DNA of 64,000 bases, taken from assembly GCF_038900055.1 (NCBI RefSeq), contig NZ_JBBMQM010000001.1, forward strand, positions 1,736,001 through 1,800,000. Direction: 5' to 3'. The DNA comes from Henriciella sp. AS95. GTDB taxonomy: Bacteria > Pseudomonadota > Alphaproteobacteria > Caulobacterales > Hyphomonadaceae. Positions 1-14,860 of this stretch are shown here, one piece after another; positions within the stretch are counted from its first letter, which is position 1, and each line of letters begins with the position of its first letter. Under the pieces are notes generated by a model, which saw only the letters and a list, made by a program, of their open reading frames with translations, had not been told where the DNA came from and did no database searches. The position numbers and the translations under genes are program-made.

Positions 1-1
1 G

Positions 2-439
2 CATTATACCGGTTTGAGCGTTGCGGAGATGACAGGGCTTCGCACCAAGCTCGGCGAGAATGGTGGTAAGCTCAAAGTGGTCAAGAACCGCATTGCCAAA
101 ATTGCCCTTGGTGGCAAAGGTGGCGAAGCGGGGGCAGACCTTTTCAAAGGCCAGGTGGCCATTGCTTATGCAGAAGACCCAACGGTCCCTGCGAAAGCGG
201 CTACCGAATTTGCCAAAGACAATGACAAGCTCAAACTCATCGGCGCCATCATGGGCGATGAGGCGATGGATGCGTCGGGTGTGGAAGCACTCTCGAAACT
301 GCCTTCGCGCGAAGAGCTGATTGCAACTGTTGTTGCCCGTCTCACGGGTCAGGCAAGCCAGATTGCCCAGCGCGTTACAGCGCCAGGTGCTCAGCTTGCG
401 GGTGCGATCAACGTCATTGGCGAGCAGGCAGCGGCCTAG
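2..439 (+). CDS. rplJ: 50S ribosomal protein L10, 5' end missing
   Basis: L10 anchors the L7/L12 stalk to 23S rRNA and is the usual autoregulator of its operon. The frame is open from the window edge (first visible residues HYTGLSVAEM), so the true start lies upstream; the TTG at 14 is internal to the conserved N-terminal domain. Visible landmarks are the basic KNRIAK segment of the RNA-binding domain and the C-terminal helix that docks L7/L12 dimers (GAQLAGAINVIGEQ). About 145 codons are seen, against roughly 170 in the family. It is followed 61 bp later by rplL, the standard pair. Confidence 0.95.
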   Translation, partial: HYTGLSVAEMTGLRTKLGENGGKLKVVKNRIAKIALGGKGGEAGADLFKGQVAIAYAEDPTVPAKAATEFAKDNDKLKLIGAIMGDEAMDASGVEALSKLPSREELIATVVARLTGQASQIAQRVTAPGAQLAGAINVIGEQAAA

Positions 440-500
440 GTCAGAAACTGAACGCAAAACCAGAACACCTCAGAACCTCTAAAGAAAGTCGAATAGACAA

Positions 501-878
501 ATGGCAGATATTGCAAAACTCGGTGACGAACTTCTCGGTCTCACCATTCTCGAAGCCAAAGAGCTCAATGATTACCTCGAAGAGCGTGGCATCAAAGCCG
601 CTGCAGCTGTTGCTGTGGCTGGCCCTGCAGGCGGCGGCGACGCTGCTGCTGCAGCAGAAGAAAAAGACGAATTCGACGTTATCCTGACGGATGGCGGCGA
701 CAAGAAAATCAACGTCATCAAGGTCGTGCGCGAAGTTGTGTCCGGTCTTGGCCTGAAAGAAGCGAAGGACCTCGTCGAGAGCGCTCCGAAGCCGATCAAG
801 GAAGGCGTTTCCAAGGACGAAGCAGAAGAACTCAAGAAGAAGTTCGAAGAAGCTGGCGCCAAGGTCGAAATCAAGTAA
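501..878 (+). CDS. rplL: 50S ribosomal protein L7/L12
   Basis: This is the acidic stalk protein that recruits translational GTPases; the 125-residue length is standard. It shows the N-terminal dimerisation region, an Ala/Gly-rich hinge at about residues 33-53, and the C-terminal factor-binding domain starting at EKDEFDV and ending in KVEIK. It sits between rplJ and rpoB as in most bacteria. Confidence 0.97.
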   Translation: MADIAKLGDELLGLTILEAKELNDYLEERGIKAAAAVAVAGPAGGGDAAAAAEEKDEFDVILTDGGDKKINVIKVVREVVSGLGLKEAKDLVESAPKPIKEGVSKDEAEELKKKFEEAGAKVEIK

Positions 879-939
879 GCCAACAGGCTTGCTTTCACGG
901 AATCGTGTCTGCGCGAGGCGCGATTTTAGTAGATTAAAT

Positions 940-1028
940 GCGCGGCGGGACCTTATTGGTCCTGCCGCGTGCTCGCGTTTCAGGTGGCAAGCTGCCTGAG
1001 ACCTCTTTCGAAAGAGGGGTCCAGCAGC
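940..1028 (+). promoter_or_regulatory. rplL-rpoB intergenic RNA hairpins (attenuator or processing site)
   Basis: Two consecutive stem-loops lie in the leader between rplL and rpoB. The first pairs 941-952 with 958-969 (12 bp with one G-U, loop TTATT). The second is built on CTCTTTC/GAAAGAG at about 1002-1017, with outer GCTG/CAGC pairing. Neither is followed by a T-run, so simple intrinsic termination is unlikely. In Escherichia coli this position holds an attenuator and an RNase III site; the same role here is inference. Confidence 0.5.
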
Positions 1029-1045
1029 AAGAAACGGAACAAAAG

Positions 1046-5173
<4,128 letters not shown>

Positions 5174-5261
5174 GCCGCCGCAGGTGAACCAAGTCGAGTT
5201 GAACTGAGTTTTATCCAGGCCGGGCCTAGCCCGGTCGCACCCCTCCCGAGGAGCGGAAAAT

Positions 5262-8200
5262 ATGCGCCAAGACGTCGCCAGCATCTTCAACAACAACGCC
5301 CCAGCCCCAAGCTTTGAGGCGATCAAGATTTCCATCGCCAGCCCGGAGAAGATCCGGTCCTGGTCCTCCGGCGAGATCAAGAAGCCGGAAACTATCAACT
5401 ACCGGACCTTCAAGCCAGAGCGCGAAGGCCTGTTCTGTGCCCGTATCTTCGGTCCGATCAAGGACTATGAGTGTCTCTGTGGTAAGTATAAGCGCATCAA
5501 GTATCGCGGCATTGTCTGTGAGAAGTGCGGCGTGGAAGTTACCCTTGCCAAGGTTCGCCGTGAGCGCATGGGGCACATCGACCTTGCTGCGCCGGTCGCG
5601 CACATCTGGTTCCTGAAATCGCTTCCTTCCCGCATCTCGACCCTGCTCGACATGGCGCTGAAGGATGTCGAGCGTGTTCTCTATTTTGAGAGCTATGTCG
5701 TCATCGAGCCGGGTCTCACCCCGCTTGAACCGAACCAGCTGCTCACTGAAGAAGAGTACATGGAAGCTCAGGATGAGCACGGCGAAGACAGCTTCACGGC
5801 CATGATTGGTGCAGAAGCCATTCGCGAGCTCCTGCGTGCCCTCGACCTCGATTCGCTCGCAGATCAGCTGCGTGATGACCTCGCAGAGTCGACGTCTGAG
5901 CTGAAAACCAAGAAATACTCCAAGCGTCTGAAAGTCGTCGAGGCTTTCCTCGCCTCCGGGGCCAAGCCGGAGTGGATGATCATGACGATCGTTCCGGTCA
6001 TTCCGCCGGATCTTCGTCCGCTCGTTCCGCTGGACGGTGGCCGTTTCGCGACCTCTGACCTGAACGATCTCTATCGCCGGGTGATCAACCGTAACAACCG
6101 TCTGAAGCGCCTGATGGAGCTTCGCGCGCCGGACATCATTATCCGCAACGAGAAGCGTATGCTTCAGGAGTCCGTTGACGCCCTGTTCGACAATGGCCGC
6201 CGCGGCCGCACGATCACGGGCACCAACAAGCGGCCGCTGAAGTCGCTGTCGGACATGCTGAAAGGCAAGCACGGCCGCTTCCGTCAGAACCTGCTCGGCA
6301 AGCGCGTCGACTATTCTGGCCGTTCGGTCATCGTGGTTGGCCCGAACATGAAGCTTCACGAGTGTGGTCTTCCGAAGAAGATGGCGCTCGAGCTGTTCAA
6401 GCCATTCATCTATGCGCGTCTCGACGCGAAAGGCCTGGCTGGCACCGTCAAGGCGGCCAAGAAGCTCGTTGAGAAAGAAAAGCCGGAAGTCTGGGACATT
6501 CTGGAGGAAGTCATCCGCGAGCACCCGGTTCTGCTGAACCGCGCTCCGACGCTTCACCGTCTCGGTATCCAGGCGTTCGAGCCGAAGCTCATCGAAGGCA
6601 AGGCTATCCAGCTTCACCCGCTCGTCTGTGCAGCGTTCAACGCTGACTTTGACGGTGACCAGATGGCTGTCCACGTTCCGCTCTCGCTGGAAGCCCAGCT
6701 GGAAGCGCGCGTGCTGATGATGTCGACGAACAACATCCTCTCGCCAGCAAACGGCAAGCCGATCATTGTTCCTTCGCAGGACATCATTCTCGGCCTTTAT
6801 TACCTGTCGCTCGACAAGGATGGTGAGCCAGGCGAAGGCATGGCGATTTCTGATGTTGCCGAGCTTGAGCATGCGCTTCACAGCGGCAAACTTTCGCTGC
6901 ACGCCAAAATCAAGGCGCGCTTCGAAGGCGTCGATGAAGAAGGCAAGGAAGAAATTCGTATCATCGATACGACGCCGGGCCGCTACATGATCGCGTCGCT
7001 GCTGCCTAAGATGAAGGGCATGCGTCCTGAGGTCGTCAACGACCTGATGACCAAGAAGGCCATCTCGAAACTGATCGACGAGGTCTATCGGAACTGCGGC
7101 CAGAAGGCGACGGTCATCTTCTGTGACCAGCTTATGGGCCTCGGTTTCAAGGAAGCCTGTAAAGCGGGTATTTCCTTCGGCAAGGACGACATGAAGATCC
7201 CTGCGGCGAAAGCCAAGCTGGTCGAAGAGACGCGCGAGCAGGTGTCTGAATATGAGCGTCAGTATGCTGAAGGTCTCATCACGCGCGGCGAGAAGTACAA
7301 CAAGGTGGTCGACGCCTGGTCGACCTGTACTGACAAGGTCGCTGACGCGATGATGGATGCAGCTGGTGAAGCTGCCATCGACAAGAAGACGGGCCGCATG
7401 GAAGAGACGAACTCCGTCTTCATGATGGCTCACTCCGGTGCTCGCGGTTCCAAGAACCAGATGAAGCAGCTGGCTGGTATGCGCGGCCTGATGGCCAAGC
7501 CGTCCGGTGAGATCATCGAGACGCCGATCGTGTCGAACTTCAAGGAAGGCCTGACCGTTCTTGAATACTTCAACTCGACCCACGGCGCCCGTAAGGGTCT
7601 TGCTGATACGGCTCTGAAAACGGCGAACTCGGGTTATCTGACCCGCCGTCTCGTCGACGTTGCTCAGGACTGTATCGTCAACGAAGACGATTGCGGAACC
7701 GACAAGGGCATCCAGATCGGCGCTGTCATGGAAGGTGCAGACGTGGTTGTTCCACTGTCTGAGCGCATCCTTGGCCGCTCGGTTGGCGAAGATGTGAAGA
7801 ATCCGAAGACCGGTGAGCTCATCTGTCCGGCCAACACCTATGTTGACGAGGCGCTTGCTGCTGCGATTGAAGAAGCAGGTGTGGACGAAATCAAAGTTCG
7901 TTCGCCTTTGACCTGTGAAACCAAGATCGGTGTCTGTGTGGCCTGCTACGGCCGTGACCTTGCTCGCGGTACGATCGTCAACCGTGGTGAAGCCATTGGC
8001 GTCATTGCGGCCCAGTCGATTGGTGAGCCGGGCACACAGCTGACCATGCGGACCTTCCACATTGGTGGTGCTGCAAGTGTTGCAGAAGACAGCTCCGTTG
8101 AGGCGGCGTTTGAGGGAACGATCAAGTTCGAGAACGGCGAGACCGTTACGAAGAAAGACAAGACCCTCGTTGTTGTTGGACGTCAGATGGCCGTCTCGGT

Positions 8201-9458
8201 TGTCGACGGCGACGGCCGCACCCGCCAGACCTTCAAGCCTGGATATGGTACGCGCCTGCACATCAAGGACGGTGCAAAGGTCAAGCCGGGCGACAAGCTC
8301 GCTGACTGGGATCCGTTTGCTCAGCCGCTCGTTTCCGAGATTGCTGGTGTCGCCAAGCTGATCGACGTTGTCGACGGCATGACGGCCCGCGACGAGACCG
8401 ACGAAGCAACGGGCATCTCGTCCCGCGTGATCGTCGACTATCGCGGCAGCAAGGGGAATGACCTTCGTCCATCCGTCCTCATCGTGGACGACAAGGGCGA
8501 AGCCAAGACCCTGCCGAACGGCACCGAGGCTCGCTATCTGCTTTCGCCGGGCGCTATCCTCTCCGTCAATGACGGCGACGAAATCGGACCAGGTGACAGC
8601 TTGGCACGTACCGCGACCGGCGGTGCGAAGACCAAGGATATCACCGGTGGTCTGCCGCGCGTGGCAGAGCTCTTCGAAGCGCGTCGTCCGAAGGACAATG
8701 CTGTCATCGCCGATATCGATGGCCGCGTGTCCTATCTCCGCGACTACAAGAACAAGCGGAAGATCGCGATTATTCCGGAAGAAGAGGGCGCCGAAGCGGT
8801 CGATTATCTCGTACCGAAGAACAAGCGCATCTCGTTCCAGGATGGCGACTTCATCCGCCGCGGTGAGTATCTCGTCGACGGTAACCCGGCGCCTCAGGAT
8901 ATCCTGAGCTCGCTCGGTATCGAAGCGCTGGCCGACTACCTCGTTGACGAGGTTCAGAAGGTCTACCGCCTGCAAGGTGTTCCGATCAACGACAAGCACA
9001 TCGAGGTGATCGTTCGCCAGATGCTGCAGAAGATCGAAATCACCGATCCAGGTACGACGACGCTTCTCAAGGGCGAACATGTCGACCTTATGGAGCTGGA
9101 CGAAGCGAACGCAGCGGTCCGCCGCTCGCGCAAGCAAGACCAGCGCGAAGCAACGGGTGTTCCTGTGCTGCTTGGTATCACCAAGGCATCGCTGCAGACC
9201 CGCAGCTTCATCTCTGCCGCCTCCTTCCAGGAGACGACCCGCGTGCTCACCGAAGCGGCCCTTCAGGGCAAGATGGACACGCTGGAAGGTCTCAAGGAAA
9301 ACGTCATCGTCGGCCGGCTCATTCCGGCTGGTACAGGCGGTGGCATGCGCAACTTCCGCCGCATTGCCGCTCAACGCGACACCAAGCTTCGTGCGAAGCG
9401 TCGTCAGGCGGCCGAGGAGGCAGCAGCTGCGCTACCAGCACCAGACGCAGCAGAGTAA
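5262..9458 (+). CDS. rpoC: DNA-directed RNA polymerase subunit beta'
   Basis: Beta-prime subunit, 1398 residues. The N-terminal zinc site (CLCGKYK ... CEKCGVE, about residues 70-88), the catalytic Mg-binding NADFDGD motif at about 460-466, and the second zinc site (Cys near 812 and [13 protein letters not shown] near 886-898) are all visible. A short Ala-rich tail ends the protein. It starts at an ATG behind a GAGGAGCGG ribosome-binding site and forms the end of the rplJL-rpoBC operon. Confidence 0.98.
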   Translation: MRQDVASIFNNNAPAPSFEAIKISIASPEKIRSWSSGEIKKPETINYRTFKPEREGLFCARIFGPIKDYECLCGKYKRIKYRGIVCEKCGVEVTLAKVRRERMGHIDLAAPVAHIWFLKSLPSRISTLLDMALKDVERVLYFESYVVIEPGLTPLEPNQLLTEEEYMEAQDEHGEDSFTAMIGAEAIRELLRALDLDSLADQLRDDLAESTSELKTKKYSKRLKVVEAFLASGAKPEWMIMTIVPVIPPDLRPLVPLDGGRFATSDLNDLYRRVINRNNRLKRLMELRAPDIIIRNEKRMLQESVDALFDNGRRGRTITGTNKRPLKSLSDMLKGKHGRFRQNLLGKRVDYSGRSVIVVGPNMKLHECGLPKKMALELFKPFIYARLDAKGLAGTVKAAKKLVEKEKPEVWDILEEVIREHPVLLNRAPTLHRLGIQAFEPKLIEGKAIQLHPLVCAAFNADFDGDQMAVHVPLSLEAQLEARVLMMSTNNILSPANGKPIIVPSQDIILGLYYLSLDKDGEPGEGMAISDVAELEHALHSGKLSLHAKIKARFEGVDEEGKEEIRIIDTTPGRYMIASLLPKMKGMRPEVVNDLMTKKAISKLIDEVYRNCGQKATVIFCDQLMGLGFKEACKAGISFGKDDMKIPAAKAKLVEETREQVSEYERQYAEGLITRGEKYNKVVDAWSTCTDKVADAMMDAAGEAAIDKKTGRMEETNSVFMMAHSGARGSKNQMKQLAGMRGLMAKPSGEIIETPIVSNFKEGLTVLEYFNSTHGARKGLADTALKTANSGYLTRRLVDVAQDCIVNEDDCGTDKGIQIGAVMEGADVVVPLSERILGRSVGEDVKNPKTGELICPANTYVDEALAAAIEEAGVDEIKVRSPLTCETKIGVCVACYGRDLARGTIVNRGEAIGVIAAQSIGEPGTQLTMRTFHIGGAASVAEDSSVEAAFEGTIKFENGETVTKKDKTLVVVGRQMAVSVVDGDGRTRQTFKPGYGTRLHIKDGAKVKPGDKLADWDPFAQPLVSEIAGVAKLIDVVDGMTARDETDEATGISSRVIVDYRGSKGNDLRPSVLIVDDKGEAKTLPNGTEARYLLSPGAILSVNDGDEIGPGDSLARTATGGAKTKDITGGLPRVAELFEARRPKDNAVIADIDGRVSYLRDYKNKRKIAIIPEEEGAEAVDYLVPKNKRISFQDGDFIRRGEYLVDGNPAPQDILSSLGIEALADYLVDEVQKVYRLQGVPINDKHIEVIVRQMLQKIEITDPGTTTLLKGEHVDLMELDEANAAVRRSRKQDQREATGVPVLLGITKASLQTRSFISAASFQETTRVLTEAALQGKMDTLEGLKENVIVGRLIPAGTGGGMRNFRRIAAQRDTKLRAKRRQAAEEAAAALPAPDAAE

Positions 9459-9485
9459 GCTGCAGCTGGAGAGGCCCTGATCGCA

Positions 9486-9518
9486 GCCGTCACCGTCGAG
9501 GACACTTGACGGGACGGC
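9486..9518 (+). terminator. stem-loop after rpoC
   Basis: GCCGTC(A)CCGTC at 9486-9497 pairs with GACGGGACGGC at 9508-9518: eleven pairs with one bulged A and a 10-nt loop. It lies 28 bp past the rpoC stop. There is no T-run behind it, so it may terminate weakly, stabilise the 3' end, or act with Rho. Confidence 0.4.
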
Positions 9519-9585
9519 CACAGGGTCTTAACACGCGCCGAACGCTGGCTGAGCCCATTTTAACGATGGTCTCCCGCGGCCCGAT

Positions 9586-9613
9586 TTGAGGTCCCGCAAG
9601 GCTGGCATAGTAC
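9586..9613 (+). promoter_or_regulatory. possible promoter of the str operon
   Basis: TTGAGG (9586-9591) and TAGTAC (9608-9613) are separated by 16 bp in the 254-bp gap between rpoC and rpsL. The -10 match is poor. A promoter is expected here because a new operon starts, but this exact placement is a guess. Confidence 0.25.
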
Positions 9614-9712
9614 GGAATTGATGGTCCGGTGGGTCAGTTCGTGGCCCAACCGGGCTATCTTGGTTTGAACTGGTCCGATGGGGCCACGAGAGAAAGAAGT
9701 CAAAAGGCCCTC

Positions 9713-10084
9713 ATGCCCACGATTCAACAGCTTATTCGCAACCCGCGCAAGCCAAAGCCCGCGCGGTCAAAAACCCCAGCCCTTAAAGGCAATCCGCAGC
9801 GTCGCGGCGTCTGCACGCGCGTCTATACGACGACGCCAAAGAAGCCGAACTCGGCACTTCGTAAAGTGGCAAAGGTTCGCCTGACCACCGGGTTTGAATC
9901 GCTGTGCTACATTCCGGGTGAAGGCCATAACCTGCAGGAGCACTCCGTTGTGCTCATCCGCGGCGGCCGTGTGAAGGACCTTCCAGGTGTGCGCTATCAC
10001 ATCCTGCGTGGTGTCCTCGATACCCAGGGCGTCAAGAACCGTAAGCAACGCCGTTCGCATTACGGCGTGAAGAAACCGAAATAA
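9713..10084 (+). CDS. rpsL: 30S ribosomal protein S12
   Basis: S12, 123 residues, decoding-centre protein. The start is ATG 9713 (MPTIQQL); the frame is open back to 9629, but that extension is not part of the family. The [12 protein letters not shown] and [12 protein letters not shown] motifs that carry streptomycin-resistance positions have the ordinary lysines, so the allele looks wild-type. It is the first gene of rpsL-rpsG-fusA-tuf. Confidence 0.97.
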   Translation: MPTIQQLIRNPRKPKPARSKTPALKGNPQRRGVCTRVYTTTPKKPNSALRKVAKVRLTTGFESLCYIPGEGHNLQEHSVVLIRGGRVKDLPGVRYHILRGVLDTQGVKNRKQRRSHYGVKKPK

Positions 10085-10096
10085 GGGCTGCCAGTC

Positions 10097-10567
10097 ATGT
10101 CACGTCGTCACCGCGCTGAAAAACGTCAGGTCCTTCCGGATCCGAAGTTCAAAGACATTATCATCACCAAGTTCATGAACCAGATCATGCAGGACGGTAA
10201 GAAATCGACCGCCGAGCGTATCGTTTATGGTGCTTTCGACCTTGTTGAAGAAAAAGCAAAAAAAGACCCTGTGGAAGTGTTTCACTCGGCTCTTGAGGCA
10301 ATCTCTCCAGCTGTTGAGGTCCGTTCGCGCCGTGTTGGTGGTGCGACCTATCAGGTTCCTGTCGAAGTGCGCCCAGAGCGCCGTCAGGCTCTTGCGATCC
10401 GCTGGCTCGCATCTGCGGCTGGCTCGCGCAATGAGAACACGATGCGCGAGCGCCTCGCTGGCGAGCTTCTCGATGCATCCCAGGGCCGTGGTACCGCTGT
10501 GAAGAAGCGTGAAGACACGCACCGCATGGCAGAGGCCAACCGCGCCTTCTCTCACTACCGCTGGTAA
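10097..10567 (+). CDS. rpsG: 30S ribosomal protein S7
   Basis: S7 nucleates assembly of the 30S head; the 156-residue length is typical. It opens with [10 protein letters not shown], has the [11 protein letters not shown] motif mid-protein and ends in FSHYRW. It lies 12 bp after rpsL and is co-transcribed with fusA and tuf. Confidence 0.97.
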   Translation: MSRRHRAEKRQVLPDPKFKDIIITKFMNQIMQDGKKSTAERIVYGAFDLVEEKAKKDPVEVFHSALEAISPAVEVRSRRVGGATYQVPVEVRPERRQALAIRWLASAAGSRNENTMRERLAGELLDASQGRGTAVKKREDTHRMAEANRAFSHYRW

Positions 10568-10615
10568 TCCCCACTTTCATCGTTCCTCCCGGAACCAGAC
10601 AACAAAGGTAATCCC

Positions 10616-12736
10616 ATGGCCCGCGAATATCCGCTGGAGCGTTATCGTAATTTTGGCATCATGGCACACATCGATGCCGGTAAAACGACGACGACCGAGC
10701 GCATCCTGTTCTATACCGGCAAGTCTCACAAAATCGGCGAAGTGCACGATGGCGCTGCAACCATGGACTGGATGGAGCAGGAGCAGGAGCGTGGCATCAC
10801 GATTACCTCTGCTGCGACGACCACTTTCTGGGAACGCACCGAGGACGGCTCGTCCGCCCTGTCGCCGAAATACCGCTTCAACATCATCGACACGCCCGGA
10901 CACGTTGACTTCACCATCGAAGTTGAGCGGTCGCTGGCCGTGCTCGACGGTGCTGTCTGTGTTCTCGATGCGAACGCTGGTGTTGAGCCGCAAACCGAAA
11001 CCGTCTGGCGCCAGGCTGACCGTTACAAGGTTCCGCGCATCGTGTTCGTCAACAAGATGGACAAGACCGGCGCTGACTTCTTCAACTGCGTCGCGATGAT
11101 CAAGGACCGGACCGGTGCTCAGCCGGCCCCGATCCAGCTGCCGATCGGTTCGGAAACCGAACTCGAAGGCCATGTTGACCTGGTCACCATGAAGGAATGG
11201 GTCTGGGAAGGCTCTGACCTTGGTGCGAGCTGGCAGCTTCGCGACATTCGCGACAGCCTCAAGGCGAAAGCCGAAGAGATGCGCGCTGAGCTCGTCGAGA
11301 TCGCCGTCGAAATGGACGAAGAAATCATGGAAGCGTATCTGGAAGGCGAAGAGCCCGACGTCGATACGCTGCGCCAGCTGATCCGTAAGGGCACGCTGTC
11401 CATGTCGTTCGTGCCGGTTCTGTGTGGATCTGCGTTCAAGAACAAGGGCGTGCAGCCAATGCTGAACGCTGTCGTCGACTATCTGCCAGGTCCGCTGGAC
11501 GTTCCTGCTTACACCGGCTTCAAACCCGGCGACGAAGAAGAAGTTCGCAACATCAAGCGCCACGCAGACGATGATGAGCCGTTCTCCGGTCTTGCCTTCA
11601 AGATCATGAACGACCCGTTCGTTGGCTCTCTGACATTCCTGCGCATCTACTCCGGTACCGTCTCCAAAGGCGGCTCCATGCTCAACTCTACCAAGGGTAA
11701 GCAGGAGCGTATTGGCCGCATGATGATGATGCACTCGAACAATCGCGAGGAAATCGAAGAAGCCTATGCGGGCGATATCATTGCGCTTGCCGGCCTCAAG
11801 GAAACGACAACCGGTGACACGCTGTGTGACAAGTCCGATCCTGTCGTTCTCGAAACCATGACCTTCCCGGATCCGGTTATCGAGATTGCTGTCGAGCCGA
11901 AATCGAAAGCCGACCAGGAAAAAATGTCCATCGGTCTGCAACGCCTTGCCGCTGAAGACCCGTCCTTCCGCGTGGAAACCGACATTGAGTCCGGTCAGAC
12001 CATCATGAAGGGCATGGGTGAGCTTCACCTCGACATTCTCGTCGACCGTCTGAAGCGCGAGTTCAAGGTTGAGGCGAATATCGGCCAGCCACAGGTGGCT
12101 TACCGTGAAGCGCTCGGCCGTGCGACCGAGATCAACTACACGCACAAGAAGCAGTCGGGTGGTTCAGGTCAGTTCGCTGAGGTCAAGATCCAGTTCGAGC
12201 CGCTTGAAGCCGGATCCGGTTTTGTGTTTGAAAGTGCCATCGTCGGTGGTTCGGTGCCTAAGGAATACATCCCGGGCGTCCAGAAAGGTCTTGAGCAGGC
12301 CAAGGAAAACGGTCTTCTGGCCGGCTATCCTGTGACGGACTTCAAGGCTGTTCTGGTTGACGGCAAGTACCATGACGTTGACTCCTCGGTCCTCGCTTTC
12401 GAAATCGCTGCTCGCGCAGCCTTCCGAGAGCTGAAAGGTCCGGGCGATCCACGCCTCATGGAGCCGATGATGAAGGTCGAGGTTGTGACGCCGGAAGAGT
12501 ATATGGGTGACATCATTGGTGACCTGAACTCACGTCGCGGCCAGATCCAGGGGTCCAATCCGCGCGGCAACGTCGTGGCGATCGGTGCCTTCGTGCCGCT
12601 GGTCAACATGTTCGGTTATGTCGGCAACCTCCGCGGTATGTCGCAAGGCCGGGCGCAGTTCACCATGGTGTTCGACCACTATGCGGAAGTGCCTAAGGCG
12701 GAAGCCCAGAAGATCGTTCAGGATCTGGCAGGGTAA
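10616..12736 (+). CDS. fusA: elongation factor G
   Basis: Translocase GTPase, 706 residues. It shows the P-loop [13 protein letters not shown] near residue 17, the DTPGHVDFT switch II motif and NKMDK guanine specificity, followed by domains II-V. Domain IV has the [10 protein letters not shown] loop that enters the A site. It is the third gene of the str operon. Confidence 0.98.
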   Translation: MAREYPLERYRNFGIMAHIDAGKTTTTERILFYTGKSHKIGEVHDGAATMDWMEQEQERGITITSAATTTFWERTEDGSSALSPKYRFNIIDTPGHVDFTIEVERSLAVLDGAVCVLDANAGVEPQTETVWRQADRYKVPRIVFVNKMDKTGADFFNCVAMIKDRTGAQPAPIQLPIGSETELEGHVDLVTMKEWVWEGSDLGASWQLRDIRDSLKAKAEEMRAELVEIAVEMDEEIMEAYLEGEEPDVDTLRQLIRKGTLSMSFVPVLCGSAFKNKGVQPMLNAVVDYLPGPLDVPAYTGFKPGDEEEVRNIKRHADDDEPFSGLAFKIMNDPFVGSLTFLRIYSGTVSKGGSMLNSTKGKQERIGRMMMMHSNNREEIEEAYAGDIIALAGLKETTTGDTLCDKSDPVVLETMTFPDPVIEIAVEPKSKADQEKMSIGLQRLAAEDPSFRVETDIESGQTIMKGMGELHLDILVDRLKREFKVEANIGQPQVAYREALGRATEINYTHKKQSGGSGQFAEVKIQFEPLEAGSGFVFESAIVGGSVPKEYIPGVQKGLEQAKENGLLAGYPVTDFKAVLVDGKYHDVDSSVLAFEIAARAAFRELKGPGDPRLMEPMMKVEVVTPEEYMGDIIGDLNSRRGQIQGSNPRGNVVAIGAFVPLVNMFGYVGNLRGMSQGRAQFTMVFDHYAEVPKAEAQKIVQDLAG

Positions 12737-12752
12737 ACCGGTTCAGCGCCAG

Positions 12753-12769
12753 GCCAGACTTGGTCTGGC
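12753..12769 (+). other. short hairpin between fusA and tuf
   Basis: GCCAGAC and GTCTGGC form a perfect 7-bp stem with a TTG loop in the 80-bp fusA-tuf gap. There is no T-run, so it is more likely a processing or transcript-stability element than a terminator. Confidence 0.3.
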
Positions 12770-12816
12770 GCGGTCAATTGATTGAAGACTTGAGTTTGAA
12801 GTGAAGGAGAGGCCCC

Positions 12817-14007
12817 ATGGCCAAGGAGAAGTTTGAGCGGAACAAGCCGCACGTGAACATTGGCACGATCGGCCATGTTGACCACGGTAAGACGACGCTG
12901 ACGGCAGCGATCACGATGACGATGGCTGAGACCTATGGCGGTGCAGCGAAGTCCTATGCGGACATCGACAATGCGCCGGAAGAGAAGGCACGCGGCATCA
13001 CCATCAACACCGCGCACGTCGAATATGAGACCGAGAGCCGTCACTATGCGCACGTCGACTGCCCGGGCCACGCTGACTATGTGAAGAACATGATCACCGG
13101 TGCGGCCCAGATGGACGGCGCGATCCTGGTTGTGAACGCTGCTGACGGCCCGATGCCGCAGACCCGCGAGCACATCCTTCTGGCTCGCCAGGTTGGCGTT
13201 CCGGCGCTTGTCGTGTTCCTCAACAAGGTTGACCAGGTCGACGATGAAGAGCTTCTCGAACTCGTCGAGATGGAAGTCCGTGAGCTTCTGTCTTCGTATG
13301 ACTTCCCGGGCGACGACATTCCGATCATTGCTGGTTCTGCTCTCGCAGCCGTTGAAGGCCGCGACGAGGCGATCGGCAAGGAGAAGATCATCGAGCTGAT
13401 GAAGGCTGTCGACGATTACATCCCGACGCCAGAGCGTCCGCTGGACAAGCCATTCCTGATGCCGGTCGAGGACGTGTTCTCGATCTCCGGCCGCGGTACG
13501 GTTGTGACCGGCCGTGTTGAGCAGGGCATCATCAAGGTTGGCGAGGAAGTCGAGATTGTCGGCATCCGCGACACCCAGAAGACGACCGTGACCGGCGTTG
13601 AGATGTTCCGCAAGCTGCTCGACCAGGGCCAGGCTGGCGACAATATCGGCGCGCTGATCCGCGGTATCGACCGTGAAGGTGTCGAGCGTGGCCAGGTTCT
13701 TTGTAAGCCAGGCTCGATCACGCCGCACACAACGTTCGAAGCCGAAGCCTACATCCTGACCAAGGAAGAGGGTGGCCGTCACACGCCATTCTTCACCAAT
13801 TACCGTCCGCAGTTCTACTTCCGTACGACGGACGTGACCGGTGTTGTGAAGCTTCCAGCGGACAAGGAAATGGTCCTGCCGGGTGACAATGTGAAAATGG
13901 AAGTCGAGCTCATCGCTCCGATCGCCATGGACCAGGGTCTGCGCTTCGCGATCCGCGAAGGCGGCCGCACCGTCGGTGCCGGCGTCGTCTCCTCGGTGAC
14001 GAAATAA
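12817..14007 (+). CDS. tuf: elongation factor Tu
   Basis: Aminoacyl-tRNA carrier GTPase, 396 residues. It has [10 protein letters not shown] at residues 19-28, [17 protein letters not shown], and the C-terminal domain through to GAGVVSS. The start lies behind a GAAGGAGAGG ribosome-binding site. A strong terminator follows the gene. Whether there is a second tuf copy cannot be told from this window. Confidence 0.98.
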   Translation: MAKEKFERNKPHVNIGTIGHVDHGKTTLTAAITMTMAETYGGAAKSYADIDNAPEEKARGITINTAHVEYETESRHYAHVDCPGHADYVKNMITGAAQMDGAILVVNAADGPMPQTREHILLARQVGVPALVVFLNKVDQVDDEELLELVEMEVRELLSSYDFPGDDIPIIAGSALAAVEGRDEAIGKEKIIELMKAVDDYIPTPERPLDKPFLMPVEDVFSISGRGTVVTGRVEQGIIKVGEEVEIVGIRDTQKTTVTGVEMFRKLLDQGQAGDNIGALIRGIDREGVERGQVLCKPGSITPHTTFEAEAYILTKEEGGRHTPFFTNYRPQFYFRTTDVTGVVKLPADKEMVLPGDNVKMEVELIAPIAMDQGLRFAIREGGRTVGAGVVSSVTK

Positions 14008-14042
14008 GATAAGGCGTCAGGACTGCGAACCCCGCAGCCCTG

Positions 14043-14072
14043 AGCCCGATCCATCGCGATAGCGGGGATCAA
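14043..14072. repeat. direct repeat copy 1 flanking the tuf terminator
   Basis: An AGCCCGATCCATCGC-type unit ending AGCGGGGATCAA. It recurs at 14127-14155 with only a short internal difference (GATAGC against AAAGC). Each copy contains GATCC...GGATC, so it can fold on itself. Confidence 0.6.
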
Positions 14073-14080
14073 AGCATCCA

Positions 14081-14111
14081 GGGCCGCTCCATACCGGAGC
14101 GGCCCTTTTTT
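14081..14111 (+). terminator. intrinsic terminator of the str operon
   Basis: GGGCCGCTCC at 14081-14090 pairs perfectly with GGAGCGGCCC at 14096-14105 (10 bp, loop ATACC) and is followed at once by six T residues. It lies about 75 bp after the tuf stop. Confidence 0.92.
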
Positions 14112-14126
14112 GTTGCGGTCATCTGA

Positions 14127-14155
14127 AGCCCGATCCATCGCAAAGCGGGGATCAA
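14127..14155. repeat. direct repeat copy 2 flanking the tuf terminator
   Basis: Second copy of the unit at 14043-14072, placed between the terminator and the 3' end of cdd. The pair brackets the terminator and may mark a local duplication or a rearrangement point. Confidence 0.6.
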
Positions 14156-14185
14156 TCCAGAATCATCGGCTCTTTTTTGTCGTGA

Positions 14186-14566
14186 TCAGGTCAATTTGAA
14201 TGTCGAAGGCAGCAAATCGCCGAGCGTTGTTTCGACTTCTATCCCGCTATCGCTTGCGAGTTTTACTGTTGTTTCGGAACTGGCAAACTCCGAGAGCCGT
14301 TGCCGACACCCACCGCATGGTGCCACCGGCGTATCAGCTTCGGCATAAATCAACACTTCGAGAATCGCAGAATCACCGGCCGCGACCATCGCCGAAATCG
14401 CCCCGGCCTCAGCGCAGGTGCCTTCCGGGAAGGAAGCGTTCTCGACATTGCAGCCGACATAAATCCCGCCAGCGGCCCGAATAGCCGCGCCGACATGAAA
14501 GTCGGAATAGGGGGCATGGGCGTTTTCGCGCACCTTCCGCGCTGCGTTTAGGAGGTCTTCGCTCAT
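14186..14566 (-). CDS. cdd: cytidine deaminase
   Basis: Zinc-dependent cytidine/deoxycytidine deaminase of the pyrimidine salvage pathway, 126 residues, the usual size of the homotetrameric form. C51-A-E53 and PCGGC (C84, C87) supply the three zinc cysteines and the catalytic Glu; CNVENASFPEGT is the substrate-binding motif. It is encoded against the ribosomal genes and splits the str operon from the S10 operon, which many alphaproteobacteria keep adjacent. Confidence 0.95.
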   Translation of the reverse strand: MSEDLLNAARKVRENAHAPYSDFHVGAAIRAAGGIYVGCNVENASFPEGTCAEAGAISAMVAAGDSAILEVLIYAEADTPVAPCGGCRQRLSEFASSETTVKLASDSGIEVETTLGDLLPSTFKLT

Positions 14567-14784
14567 GCTGATCCTGCTTGTTCTAAGGGTGATTTGAGGA
14601 CGATACGGACATCTGACACGAGCGATGCCATAAAGGGAAGGGGCACGTGGTCGGCCCTGAACTGCAGACCGCTGTAAAGATTCTCACTGGCGGTGTTGAC
14701 GGCCCCGTTCAAATCCCATACACCGCGCCCTTCGAAGGGTCGGCTGTGCCTCGTGTGGCAAACGCTTCCCACCGAAACAGACAT
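14563..14784 (-). CDS. doubtful 73-codon frame overlapping the cdd start
   Basis: This frame ends in a TGA that overlaps the ATG of cdd (ATGA), the arrangement of translationally coupled genes. The product resembles no family I know; its C-terminal half (from [10 protein letters not shown]) has an ordinary residue mix, while the N-terminal part is Arg/His-rich like non-coding translation. It overlaps the region where the S10 operon promoter should be, so it may be chance. Confidence 0.2.
   Translation of the reverse strand: MSVSVGSVCHTRHSRPFEGRGVWDLNGAVNTASENLYSGLQFRADHVPLPFMASLVSDVRIVLKSPLEQAGSA
14696..14724 (+). promoter_or_regulatory. candidate promoter and leader of the S10 operon
   Basis: TTGACG (14696-14701) and TACACC (14719-14724) are separated by 17 bp: a strong -35 and a weak -10. 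The implied leader of about 130 nt before rpsJ contains two self-complementary stretches, CCCTTCGAAGGG near 14729 and GCGCCTAGGCGC at 14821-14832. In E. coli the S10 leader is the target of L4 feedback control; the same here is inference. Confidence 0.35.
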
Positions 14785-14860
14785 TTCAGCCGAATGCGTC
14801 AGGGCGCTCCGTTATAGCGTGCGCCTAGGCGCGTCATTCATGTGGACGGGATACCGTACG

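Noticed and set aside
938-1045. Upstream extension of rpoB
   Set aside because: The 36 codons translate the intergenic hairpins; ATG 1046 gives the conserved N-terminus.
14705-14725. GTTCAAATCCC resembling a tRNA T-loop on the plus strand
   Set aside because: The flanking bases cannot form a T-stem, and no acceptor or anticodon arm is present.
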